Part shown: one piece after another, positions 1-5,797 of the stretch
Numbering within the stretch: position 1 is the first letter of the stretch
How the letters are laid out: every line of letters begins with the position of its first letter
From: Syntrophobacteria bacterium
GTDB taxonomy: Bacteria > Desulfobacterota > Syntrophobacteria > JARFUL01
DNA: 8,377 nt
Assembly (NCBI GenBank): GCA_029289015.1
Contig: JARFUL010000073.1
Coordinates: 1 to 8,377, forward strand
Direction of reading: 5' to 3'
Notes under the pieces: generated by a model
What the model saw: the letters and a program-made list of their open reading frames with translations, nothing else
What the model was told of the DNA's origin: nothing
The model's database searches: none
Program-made: the position numbers and the translations under genes

Positions 1-98
1 TCTCCGTTGACCCTTAAGAGGTCGTTTCCAATTGAGATGCCGAAGAGCCGCTCGTTCTCCTTAAGATACGGCAGGATTAGTTCCCGGGCCTTTTCCAC
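1..98 (-). CDS. Possible 5' end of a minus-strand gene, cut by the window edge
   Basis: Reading the minus strand from a GTG at 98 down to 1 gives 32 open codons with a protein-like composition (VEKARELILPYLKENERLFG, then ISIGNDLLRVNG). The frame stays open further upstream to 143, after an in-frame TAA at 146-144, and those extra codons (FEKKIVVFKPFFGSS) also look peptide-like. They contain no ATG, GTG or TTG and are T/A-rich at third positions, unlike the rest of the window. The start is therefore uncertain: GTG at 98 lacks a convincing ribosome-binding site, with only GGG a few bases upstream. I do not recognise the family. If real, the gene is divergent from the GerMN gene and shares the 99-313 regulatory region. 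Plus-strand frames here look less protein-like. Confidence 0.3.
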   Translation of the reverse strand, partial: MEKARELILPYLKENERLFGISIGNDLLRVNG

Positions 99-227
99 CG
101 AAGACCCAAAAAAAGGCTTAAAAACGACGATTTTTTTCTCAAATTATGGGCTCTTCCCCTTTAAAGGCCCCCGAAAAAATGCCCGGCCGGCACAGTGTTG
201 TTCTCTCGCGCGCACCCTCCCAGAGGG
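99..227. other. Upstream region with A and T tracts, no clear gene
   Basis: Local composition is more AT-rich than the rest of the window. It holds an A7 tract (108-114), a T7 tract (131-137) and a 10-base perfect palindrome CCTTTAAAGG (158-167). A 6-base inverted repeat ACCCTC-CCA-GAGGGT (214-228) ends inside the -35 box of the promoter that follows. I see no convincing coding frame. The tracts and palindromes fit a regulatory region between divergent genes, but no specific regulator site is recognised. Confidence 0.4.
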
Positions 228-256
228 TTGACACCCAACGGCTTATAAAATAGAGT
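228..256 (+). promoter_or_regulatory. Predicted sigma70-type promoter for the GerMN/EF-G/YkgJ unit
   Basis: A perfect -35 hexamer TTGACA (228-233) is followed after exactly 17 bases by TAGAGT (251-256), which matches TATAAT at four of six positions including the key first T, second A and last T. An alternative AT-rich stretch TTATAAAATA (243-252) sits too close to the -35 to pair with it. Transcription would start near 263, leaving a leader of about 50 bases before the GTG at 314. The inverted repeat at 214-228 abuts the -35 and could be an operator; that is conjecture. Confidence 0.5.
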
Positions 257-313
257 CCTTGGGAATCACGAGCTTTTTTTGCCCTGTTACCCAAAACCCC
301 GGGAGCCCTGTCT

Positions 314-823
314 GTGGCTTGGTCGCGAAACATTATAATCGCCTTCGGGCTGGCCGTCGCGCTCGCGAGCACGGCCGTCGCGCGGCCGGAGTCCGGGGTT
401 CGGGCCGAGCTCTACTTCCCCAGCCGGGAGCGCGGCCTCGCGAAAGAGATTAGGACCCTGCCCGCGCCCAAGGACCACCGGGAGCTTGCCCGGGCCCTGT
501 TCGCGGCCCTGGCCAGGGGCCCGGAAGACAAGAAGCTCCTTCCCTCTCTTCCGCCCGGGGTCGGGCTCAGGTCTCTTTTTATCCTGCCCGGCGGCCTGGT
601 GGTCCTCGACCTAGAGGGGGAGCAGCTCAGGTCCCATGCCTCGGGCGGGCTCATGGAGAAGAACGCGACCCGGTCCCTGGCCATGACCATCTTCAGCAAC
701 CTTCCCGCCGCGACCGGGCTCAAGATCCTGGTGGACGGCAATGAGGCCGAAACCCTCTGGGGGCACATAGATATCGAGGACCCTCTCACTGTGGAGGATT
801 TCTCGTCCGGTACAACGCCATGA
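314..823 (+). CDS. Secreted GerMN-domain protein
   Basis: The 169-residue protein is predicted to act in the cell envelope. It starts at GTG 314, with GGGAG (301-305) eight bases upstream. The N-terminus is a typical Sec signal peptide: Arg5, a hydrophobic core at about residues 7-19, and an A-V-A cleavage site after Ala23. There is no lipobox cysteine, so it is probably periplasmic rather than a lipoprotein. Residues about 31-158 match the GerMN domain pattern: LYF near 33-35, a conserved GP at 69-70, LVVLDL at 95-100, then ILVDG (138-142) and GHIDI (150-154) followed by DP. GerMN was named from the Bacillus germination protein GerM, but the domain is widespread in non-sporulating bacteria and its biochemical role is unsettled. 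The stop overlaps the EF-G start (ATGA at 820-823), implying translational coupling. The domain call is firm; the function is not known. Confidence 0.85.
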   Translation: MAWSRNIIIAFGLAVALASTAVARPESGVRAELYFPSRERGLAKEIRTLPAPKDHRELARALFAALARGPEDKKLLPSLPPGVGLRSLFILPGGLVVLDLEGEQLRSHASGGLMEKNATRSLAMTIFSNLPAATGLKILVDGNEAETLWGHIDIEDPLTVEDFSSGTTP

Positions 824-2871
824 GCGGCGCCAAGAGGCTCAAGAAGCTGCGCAACATAGGCATCATCGCGCACATCGACGCGGGCAAGACCACTGTGACC
901 GAGCGGGTGCTCTACTATACCGGCCGCTCCCACCGCATCGGCGAGGTCCACGACGGCCAGGCGGTGATGGACTGGATGGACCAGGAGCAGGAGAGGGGCA
1001 TAACCATCACCTCCGCTGTGACCACCTGCCAGTGGATGGGCCACGAGATACAGATAATAGACACCCCCGGCCACGTGGACTTCACCATAGAGGTGGAGAG
1101 GGCGCTGAGGGTCCTGGGCGGCGCGCTGGGGGTCTTTTGCGCGGTGGGGGGCGTGGAGCCCCAGTCGGAGACCGTGTGGCACCAGGCAGACAAGTACCGC
1201 GTCCCCAAGATAGCCTTTGTCAACAAGATGGACAGGGTGGGGGCCGACTTCTACGGCTGCCTGGACCAGGTGCGCGAAAAGCTGGGCGCGAACCCGCTCC
1301 CGGTGACCGTCCCCGTGGGCAGGGAGGAGACCTTCTCGGGGGTCATCGACCTGGTGGCCCAAAAGCATATCTTCTGGAACGAGGAGACCCTGGGCGCGAC
1401 CTATAGCGTGGCGGAGATCGACCCTTCGCTGGCTGAGGAGGCCCGCGAGAGGCGCCGGGAGCTTTTAGAGGGTCTGGCCGAGGTGGACGAAGTATTCTTG
1501 GAGAAGTACCTGGAGGAGGATTTCTCGGAGGCCGACATTCACGACGCGCTCCGCAGGGCCACCATCGGGCTGAGCGCGGTGCCGGTGCTCTCGGGAGCCG
1601 CGCTTCGCAACAAGGGGATCCAGCCCCTTCTCGACGCGGTGGTGAGATACCTCCCTTCCCCCCTGGACGTGGACCCGGTGAAGGGCATCAACCCCGTGAC
1701 CTGCGAAACCGAGGAGAGGCCCCCCTCCGACTCCGCTCCCCTGGCGGCCCTCGCGTTCAAGATCTCCAACTTCGAGGGGAGAAAGCTCACCTACCTGAGA
1801 ATCTACTCCGGCACCCTCAAGGTGGGAGCCCCGGTGCTCAACGCGGCCAGGGGCGAAAGGGACCGCACCGCGAGGATCTTCAAGATGCACGCGAACAGAA
1901 GGGAGCGGATGGACAGGGCCAGAACCGGCGAGATAGTGGGGGTCATGGGGCTCAAGTCTGCGCGGACCGGCGACACCATCACTGATCTCGACTCTCCTTT
2001 GCTGCTGGAGCGCATAGACACCTTCGAGCCCGTTATCTCCGTCGCGGTGGAGCCCAAGACCAGGGCCGACCAGGAGAAGCTTCTCGGCGCGCTGGGCAAG
2101 CTGGAGGAGGAGGACCCCTCCTTCAGGTACCGGGAGGACGAGGAGACCGGCCAGACCGTCATCTCGGGCATGGGCGAGCTGCACATGCAGGTGGTGGCCA
2201 CCAGGCTGGTCCGGGAGTTCGGCGCGGGGGTCAAGGTGGGCAAGCCCCAGGTGGTCTACAGGGAGACGGTGGAGGCCGCTAGCAGGGCAAGCGCGGTCTT
2301 CGACCGGGAGATCGGGGGCGCGCGCCACTTTGCCGGCGTCACCCTGAACATAGAGCCCGCCACCAGGGGCGCGGGGTTCCTGCTCATCAGCCTTCTCGAG
2401 GAGGGCGCGCTGCCCGGGGAGCTCACCTCAACCGTGAAGCGCGCGCTCACGGAGTCCCTCTCCTCGGGGGTGGTTATCGGCTATCCCGTGGTGGACGTGA
2501 AGATGGCGCTCACGGACGTGGAATATAAAGAGGAGGTCGCGTCCGAGCTGGCCTTCGGCGCGGCCGCGGGCATCGCGCTCAGGGACGCGCTCCTTGCCGC
2601 GTCCCCCATTTTGCTTGAGCCCGTGATGGACGTGGAGGTGCTGGTGCCGCCGGAGTTCGTGGGCGACGTGATAAACGAGATGACCGCGCGCAGGGGCAAG
2701 ATCGCGGATATGGCCCCCAAGCCCGGGGCCCAGGTGGTGCGCGCGGTTGTGCCCCTGGCCAGGATGTTCGGATTTTCCACCGCGCTTCGCTCCGCGAGCC
2801 AGGGCAGGGCCACCTTCACCATGCAGTTCAAAGACTTCAGAAAGGCCGAGCGCCAGCCCCAAAAGTCTTAG
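820..2871 (+). CDS. fusA: Elongation factor G-type translational GTPase with divergent domain IV
   Basis: The 683-residue protein is close to the usual EF-G length (about 690-700). The GTPase domain is complete: P-loop AHIDAGKT (17-24), switch I RGITIT (59-64), DTPGH (81-85, with the GTPase-activating His85), NKMD (135-138) and the SGA G5 motif (258-260). It lacks the insertion E. coli EF-G has before the G3 strand. Domain II lies roughly at 290-390, domain III carries GMGELH (450-455), and domain V ends with the MFG...LRSxSQGRxxFTM signature. Domain IV is unusual. The SGGRGQYG tip loop is replaced by [13 protein letters not shown] (494-506), and the position of E. coli His583 is Lys570 in a gapless local match around PVVDVK (556-561). 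This resembles the spdEFG2 (recycling) branch more than the main translocase, so fusA is a family-level symbol. The start ATG overlaps the upstream stop, and a 36-base gap leads to the YkgJ gene. Confidence 0.93.
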   Translation: MSGAKRLKKLRNIGIIAHIDAGKTTVTERVLYYTGRSHRIGEVHDGQAVMDWMDQEQERGITITSAVTTCQWMGHEIQIIDTPGHVDFTIEVERALRVLGGALGVFCAVGGVEPQSETVWHQADKYRVPKIAFVNKMDRVGADFYGCLDQVREKLGANPLPVTVPVGREETFSGVIDLVAQKHIFWNEETLGATYSVAEIDPSLAEEARERRRELLEGLAEVDEVFLEKYLEEDFSEADIHDALRRATIGLSAVPVLSGAALRNKGIQPLLDAVVRYLPSPLDVDPVKGINPVTCETEERPPSDSAPLAALAFKISNFEGRKLTYLRIYSGTLKVGAPVLNAARGERDRTARIFKMHANRRERMDRARTGEIVGVMGLKSARTGDTITDLDSPLLLERIDTFEPVISVAVEPKTRADQEKLLGALGKLEEEDPSFRYREDEETGQTVISGMGELHMQVVATRLVREFGAGVKVGKPQVVYRETVEAASRASAVFDREIGGARHFAGVTLNIEPATRGAGFLLISLLEEGALPGELTSTVKRALTESLSSGVVIGYPVVDVKMALTDVEYKEEVASELAFGAAAGIALRDALLAASPILLEPVMDVEVLVPPEFVGDVINEMTARRGKIADMAPKPGAQVVRAVVPLARMFGFSTALRSASQGRATFTMQFKDFRKAERQPQKS

Positions 2872-2907
2872 GCCGCGCGGTCTTGGACATGGAGGAAAGG
2901 GCTGTTG

Positions 2908-3741
2908 ATGCCGCTTGAAGAGCTGAAGGACGCGGGCCCCCGCAAAGCGGGAGGCGAGGCAGAGATGACACCCCTGGCGAGGTCCGACACCTTCAGGTTC
3001 GCGTGCCACCCGGGTGTTCCCTGCTTCACCGAGTGCTGCCGCAACCTGAACCTGGTCTTGGCCCCCTACGACCTTTTGAGGCTGAAAAAAGCGCTTCGCG
3101 TGGGCTCAAAGGAGCTCTTGAGCCTCTACACCGACCAAAAGCCCGGCAACGCGCCCCCCATGCCCATGGTCTATCTGAGGATGGCCCAAAACGAGGAGAG
3201 GAGCTGCCCCTTCGTCACCCCCGAGGGGTGCACCATCTACGAAGACCGCCCCACCCCATGCAGGCTCTACCCGGTGGGCCGGGGCGCGGGCAGGGACAAG
3301 ACCCAGATGTTCTTCACCATAAAAGAGCCCCACTGCCGGGGGTTCGAGGAGAGCCGGGGGTGGACCCTTGACGAGTGGGTCGCGGACCAGGGGCTCAAGA
3401 GATACACCTTTATGAACGACCTGTGGACCGAGGTGGTGATGGACCGCCGGTTCCCAAGAATGATGAGTGAAACCCCCAAGAAGTACCAGATGTTCTTCCT
3501 CGCGTCCTACAGCCTGGACATGTTCCGGGAGTTCGTGTTCGGCTCCAGGTTCCTCGAGATGTTCTCCTTCCCCGAAGAGCTAGTGGAACCCTGGCGGGAG
3601 GACGACGACGCGCTCCTGGTCCTGGCCATGAAGTGGCTCAGGTTCTCCATCCTGGGGGAGATGTCTCTGGACATCCGGGACGAGGTCGCCCGGGCCAGGA
3701 AGGCGCTCCTGGGCATGCCCATGAAGGGGGGCCCGGTGTGA
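2908..3741 (+). CDS. YkgJ-family cysteine-cluster protein (zinc/iron-chelating domain)
   Basis: The 277-residue protein carries a YkgJ-type cysteine-cluster domain at residues about 30-145. Cysteines fall at 33, 39, 43 and 44 (a CxxxCC core within CHPGVPCFTECC), then at 100, 108, 118 (the CxIYxxRPxxCRxYP signature) and 143. In this family the cysteines are thought to bind zinc or an iron-sulfur cluster; no reaction is established. The family core is about 90-110 residues, so roughly 130 C-terminal residues are an extension rich in Phe, Met and Leu (for example YQMFFLASYSLDMFREFVFG) with no domain I recognise. No signal peptide is seen, so it is probably cytoplasmic. I chose ATG 2908: purine-rich GGAGGAAAGG (2891-2900) precedes it by seven bases. 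TTG 2905 is an in-frame alternative one codon upstream. It follows EF-G by 36 bases and is likely cotranscribed. Confidence 0.85.
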   Translation: MPLEELKDAGPRKAGGEAEMTPLARSDTFRFACHPGVPCFTECCRNLNLVLAPYDLLRLKKALRVGSKELLSLYTDQKPGNAPPMPMVYLRMAQNEERSCPFVTPEGCTIYEDRPTPCRLYPVGRGAGRDKTQMFFTIKEPHCRGFEESRGWTLDEWVADQGLKRYTFMNDLWTEVVMDRRFPRMMSETPKKYQMFFLASYSLDMFREFVFGSRFLEMFSFPEELVEPWREDDDALLVLAMKWLRFSILGEMSLDIRDEVARARKALLGMPMKGGPV

Positions 3742-3746
3742 ATTAC

Positions 3747-3767
3747 CCTCCCCCCGGCATGGGGAGG
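3747..3767 (+). other. GC-rich hairpin just after the YkgJ gene
   Basis: A perfect 7-bp stem CCTCCCC (3747-3753) / GGGGAGG (3761-3767) encloses a 7-base loop and begins five bases after the stop codon. It is not followed by a T-tract, so it is not an intrinsic terminator alone. It could stabilise the mRNA 3' end or act with the terminator 50 bases downstream. Confidence 0.45.
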
Positions 3768-3808
3768 TCTAGGGTGGTGGTCGGGTGTATGTGTCCGGCC
3801 AAAAAATT

Positions 3809-3826
3809 AAGGGGCCGAAGCCCCTT
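3809..3826 (-). terminator. Intrinsic terminator for the minus-strand operon (UUCG hairpin)
   Basis: Read on the minus strand this is a perfect 7-bp stem AAGGGGC / GCCCCTT closed by a C(UUCG)G tetraloop, an exceptionally stable RNA loop. It is followed after two A residues by six T residues (plus-strand A6 at 3801-3806). It lies 22 bases beyond the stop codon of the zinc-ribbon gene and ends the convergent minus-strand unit. Confidence 0.75.
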
Positions 3827-3841
3827 TTACTTCGGTCTTTT
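3813..3841 (+). terminator. Intrinsic terminator for the plus-strand operon, overlapping the opposite one
   Basis: On the plus strand GGCCGAAG (3813-3820) can pair with CTTCGGTC (3830-3837), giving an 8-bp stem with one G-U pair and a 9-base loop, followed directly by TTTT (3838-3841). It shares 3813-3826 with the UUCG hairpin, so the two cannot form in the same transcript. The plus strand can also form the 3809-3826 hairpin with a short TTTT run. It ends the GerMN/EF-G/YkgJ unit. Confidence 0.6.
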
Positions 3842-3847
3842 ACCCCC

Positions 3848-4132
3848 TTAAGCCTCCGCGTCGTCCTCCACTATGTCGTCCTTGAGCGCGTGCTTGGACC
3901 AGACAGGCATGGGACCGGTGGCCCCGGTCGCGGGGTCGAGCCGGAACCGGTACGATGATTTGACCTGCTGGGTCTCGCGCATGTACTCCCAGCCCTCCAC
4001 GTAGTAGGAGCACTCGTCGTTGAAGCAGATGAGCTGGATCGCTCCTCCCCACGTGGTGTGCGCGGGAGTCCGATATCTCTTCAGTTCGTCCCCGCAGTGG
4101 GGGCAGGTGTGCTTTTCCTTGTCTTTGGTCAC
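3848..4132 (-). CDS. Small zinc-ribbon (Ogr/Delta-like zinc finger) protein
   Basis: The 94-residue protein starts with GTG at 4132, preceded by GGGGAG about eight bases upstream. It has a four-cysteine zinc-binding pattern: CPHC at 10-13 and CFNDEC at 36-41, with a conserved-looking WGG and aromatic residues between. The second half (about 42-94) is a highly charged segment containing SSYRFRLDPATGATGP and ends in an acidic tail. The layout resembles short proteins annotated as Ogr/Delta-like zinc finger proteins in deltaproteobacteria. True Ogr/Delta are phage transcription activators, but nothing phage-like surrounds this gene, so that name describes the fold only. It may bind nucleic acid or a protein partner; function unknown. 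It is the last gene of the minus-strand unit, 23 bases after the 120-residue gene, and stops 22 bases before its terminator. Confidence 0.75.
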   Translation of the reverse strand: MTKDKEKHTCPHCGDELKRYRTPAHTTWGGAIQLICFNDECSYYVEGWEYMRETQQVKSSYRFRLDPATGATGPMPVWSKHALKDDIVEDDAEA

Positions 4133-4155
4133 TTGCTCTTCTCCCCGTGCCCTTT

Positions 4156-4518
4156 TTAGAGGTTGGCCCTGTAGGTCTCGGCCACCTCGGTCATGGCCCC
4201 CTTTATGATCTCCTCTATGTCGATGTCCGCGCCCCCGAAGATCTCCCCGATCTTCTGGTAGGTGAGGTCTCCGAGGTCCGCGGTCAGGGCCACGTACTTC
4301 TCTCTGTCTTCTTCGGGCAGGGCCTCCGCCATCTTCCGGCCCAGGATGTACTCGAAGAGCTTGTAGAGCTTGTCCGTGGACTTCTCCACCCCCTCGCCCT
4401 CGAGGCGGTCCCCCTGGAACTTCACCACCAGGGCCCGGCAGTAGTTCTCTATAAAAGGGTTCCTGGCCTTGAGGTCGGCCTGGGGCTCACCCTTTTGCAT
4501 CCTCTGTTCTTCATCCAT
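4156..4518 (-). CDS. Conserved-looking helical hypothetical protein
   Basis: The 120-residue protein starts with ATG at 4518, with a strong AAGGAG ribosome-binding site eight bases upstream, and ends at TAA 4158-4156. I do not recognise the family. It has no signal peptide or membrane segment and a single cysteine (Cys27). Predicted secondary structure is largely helical: a charged N-terminus (1-18), a helix around NPFIENYCRALVVKFQGDRL (20-39), helices about 45-80 (TDKLYKLFEYILGRKMAEAL), and an acidic stretch ADIDIEEII (97-105). Codon use matches its neighbours, and the ribosome-binding site supports real expression. Its position, 23 bases before the zinc-ribbon gene, suggests the two small proteins are made together and may act together; that is inference. 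It is separated from the upstream small membrane-protein gene by 100 bases containing a hairpin. Confidence 0.7.
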   Translation of the reverse strand: MDEEQRMQKGEPQADLKARNPFIENYCRALVVKFQGDRLEGEGVEKSTDKLYKLFEYILGRKMAEALPEEDREKYVALTADLGDLTYQKIGEIFGGADIDIEEIIKGAMTEVAETYRANL

Positions 4519-4585
4519 TCGCTCTGCTCCTTGTGTTTACCCTTCACTCGGTCTTCGGCCGCTCTTTGGGCCCGCTCTCCCCGGG

Positions 4586-4602
4586 GTGTCGATCCTCGAC
4601 AC
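4586..4602 (-). other. Hairpin in the 100-base gap inside the minus-strand operon
   Basis: GTGTCGA / TCGACAC is a perfect 7-bp inverted repeat with a 3-base loop. No T-tract follows on the minus strand, so it is not an intrinsic terminator. It lies in the longest untranslated gap (4519-4618) of the minus-strand unit and could be an mRNA processing or stability element. No promoter is obvious in the same gap. Confidence 0.35.
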
Positions 4603-4618
4603 ACGACGCGGGGTTCGC

Positions 4619-4708
4619 TCAGGTGGGCACCCCCAGTTTGGGCAGCACCCATCTTGTGAGCACGTACCATCCGGCCACTATTAGCACAGCCGTTAAGATT
4701 TTGTCCAT
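4619..4708 (-). CDS. 29-residue single-span membrane protein
   Basis: ATG at 4708 to TGA at 4621-4619 encodes 29 residues: MDKILTAVLIVAGWYVLTRW followed by VLPKLGVPT. Residues about 4-18 form one hydrophobic helix; Arg19 and Lys24 follow it. Acidic Asp2 is at the N-terminus and Lys3 is the only positive residue before the helix, which suggests an N-out/C-in orientation by the positive-inside rule. GAGGGAAAG lies directly upstream of the ATG, with GAGG about five bases away. The gene overlaps the last 16 bases of the panE-like gene in another frame, a typical layout for translational coupling. It is shorter than common gene-calling limits. Support comes from the initiation signals, overlap and composition; no homologue search was possible. 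Role unknown; it may anchor or regulate a partner. Confidence 0.6.
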   Translation of the reverse strand: MDKILTAVLIVAGWYVLTRWVLPKLGVPT

Positions 4709-5637
4709 CTTTCCCTCGCTTTTACCATGAGATAGAGCGCGCTCAGCGTGGGCGTGGGAACAGCAAGCCTCTTGCCCTCCCCTATGAGGGCCCCTGCTAT
4801 GGCCTCTATCTCCGTGGGCCTCTTTGCCCGGATATCGGCCAGCATGGAGGAGACGTTGTCCGCGGTCTTCTCCGAGACCTCTTTCGCCCTTGCTATCTCC
4901 TCGGCCGGGTCCAGTTCGATTCCAGCGGCCCTGGCCACCGCGACCGCCTCCCGCACCACCGCTTCGAGCAGCGCGGCCAGGTTGTCATCCCTTATTATAC
5001 ACCCATTGTTGAGATCGGTAAGCGCGGTTATGGGATTTATGGCCACGTTCACCATGAGCTTCTTCCACAAAACCGGCTCCACGTCGGAGACCACCCGGCA
5101 CTCTATCCCCGCGGCACTGAGGAGCCCCGCGGCGGCCTCGGCCCGGGCCATGCCGCCGGGGCCGGGCGCAAGGGGGCCTATGACCGTTTCGCCCCGGCCC
5201 GCGTGGAAGACCCGGTTGGGGCCCAGCCTGGTGGCCCCGTGGGAGGTGGACCCCGCGAGCACCCTTTCGGGGGGGAGGCTCTCCACGATGAGCTCCGCGT
5301 TGCCCAGGCCGTTCTGGAGGGTGAAGACCGTGCCGTCGGCCCCGGCCAGGCCGCTGAGCATCGGGACCACCTCGCGGGTGTCGTAGGACTTTACCATCAC
5401 CGCGACGAACCGGGCTCTCCCGGCCTCGGATGGGGAGAGCACCGCTCTTGCGGGTACGGCCCGCTCCCCGGTTTCGTCCTTGAGCAGTATGCCCTCGCGG
5501 TTTATCAGGTCCACCGCGCCGGGGTCCCTGCCCAAAAGCACGACCCTCGCGCCCGACTCTATAAGCCGGGCCCCCACGAGGAGCCCCATCGCGCCGGGAC
5601 CCACCACCGTGACATCCAAGTGCTCTTCCAAAATCAT
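4693..5637 (-). CDS. panE: 2-dehydropantoate 2-reductase (ketopantoate reductase, PanE/ApbA family)
   Basis: The 314-residue protein is of normal family length. It is predicted to reduce 2-dehydropantoate to (R)-pantoate with NADPH in the cytoplasm, a step towards pantothenate and coenzyme A. The N-terminal Rossmann domain has VVGPGAMG (11-18, GxGxxG). QNGLG (108-112) holds the conserved Asn109. The C-terminal helical domain has WKKLMVNVAINPITAL (191-206): Lys193 matches E. coli catalytic Lys176 and Asn197 matches Asn180. PTEIEAI (274-280) supplies Glu276, matching Glu256. The family includes paralogues acting on other 2-oxo acids, so the substrate is probable rather than proven. The start is debatable: GGGAGGG (5644-5638) touches ATG 5637 with no proper spacing, whereas TTG at 5631 lies seven bases from the GGAGG core and would give 312 residues. 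It is the first gene of the minus-strand unit and overlaps the small membrane-protein gene. Confidence 0.88.
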   Translation of the reverse strand: MILEEHLDVTVVGPGAMGLLVGARLIESGARVVLLGRDPGAVDLINREGILLKDETGERAVPARAVLSPSEAGRARFVAVMVKSYDTREVVPMLSGLAGADGTVFTLQNGLGNAELIVESLPPERVLAGSTSHGATRLGPNRVFHAGRGETVIGPLAPGPGGMARAEAAAGLLSAAGIECRVVSDVEPVLWKKLMVNVAINPITALTDLNNGCIIRDDNLAALLEAVVREAVAVARAAGIELDPAEEIARAKEVSEKTADNVSSMLADIRAKRPTEIEAIAGALIGEGKRLAVPTPTLSALYLMVKARERWTKS

Positions 5638-5661
5638 CCCTCCCGGGGTTGTAGGGAGACC

Positions 5662-5692
5662 ATTATAACCCCAAAGTGTTCTGAGGCCACAA
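5662..5692 (-). promoter_or_regulatory. Predicted promoter of the panE operon
   Basis: The minus strand carries a perfect -10 hexamer TATAAT (5667-5662). The best -35 is TTGTGG (5692-5687), three of six matches at a long 19-base spacing, so the -35 is weak and may need an activator. Transcription would begin near 5655, giving a leader of about 18 bases that just contains the GGGAGGG ribosome-binding site. Confidence 0.4.
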
Positions 5693-5797
5693 CTTTTCTT
5701 GGGCCGCCAAATAGGCCGGGTCTCATCTTTTCTCTCGCCCGGACCGTCTCTTTTTGATATCTATTACCATGTAAAGGGAAAAAAGGAGGTCCCGTCC

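Noticed and set aside
108..137. A7...T7 hairpin as a terminator
   Set aside because: The only pairing is seven A-T pairs around a 16-base loop, too weak and without a GC stem; more likely an AT-rich regulatory stretch.
412..1368. 318-residue open frame opposite the GerMN and EF-G genes
   Set aside because: It lies antisense to two clear genes, has Arg/Pro/His-rich low-complexity composition, and is the mirror expected in GC-rich coding DNA where stops are rare.
1465..2328. 287-residue open frame antisense to EF-G
   Set aside because: Same reason: mirror frame of a well-supported gene with no recognisable motif.
4147..4659. 170-residue plus-strand open frame across the small minus-strand genes
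   Set aside because: The minus-strand genes have good ribosome-binding sites and sensible proteins; this frame is Leu/Val/Pro-rich with no initiation signal.
5203..5757. 184-residue plus-strand open frame antisense to panE
   Set aside because: It runs through the conserved panE coding region and has shadow-like composition.
5754..5776. TTGATA as a -35 box for the 359-residue gene
   Set aside because: No acceptable -10 hexamer occurs 16-18 bases downstream; the sequence there is AAAGGGAA.
5699..5797. Upstream extension of the 359-residue protein to the first in-frame start
   Set aside because: The extension crosses the divergent promoter region and its translation is unlike a protein N-terminus, while ATG 5798 has an almost perfect ribosome-binding site.
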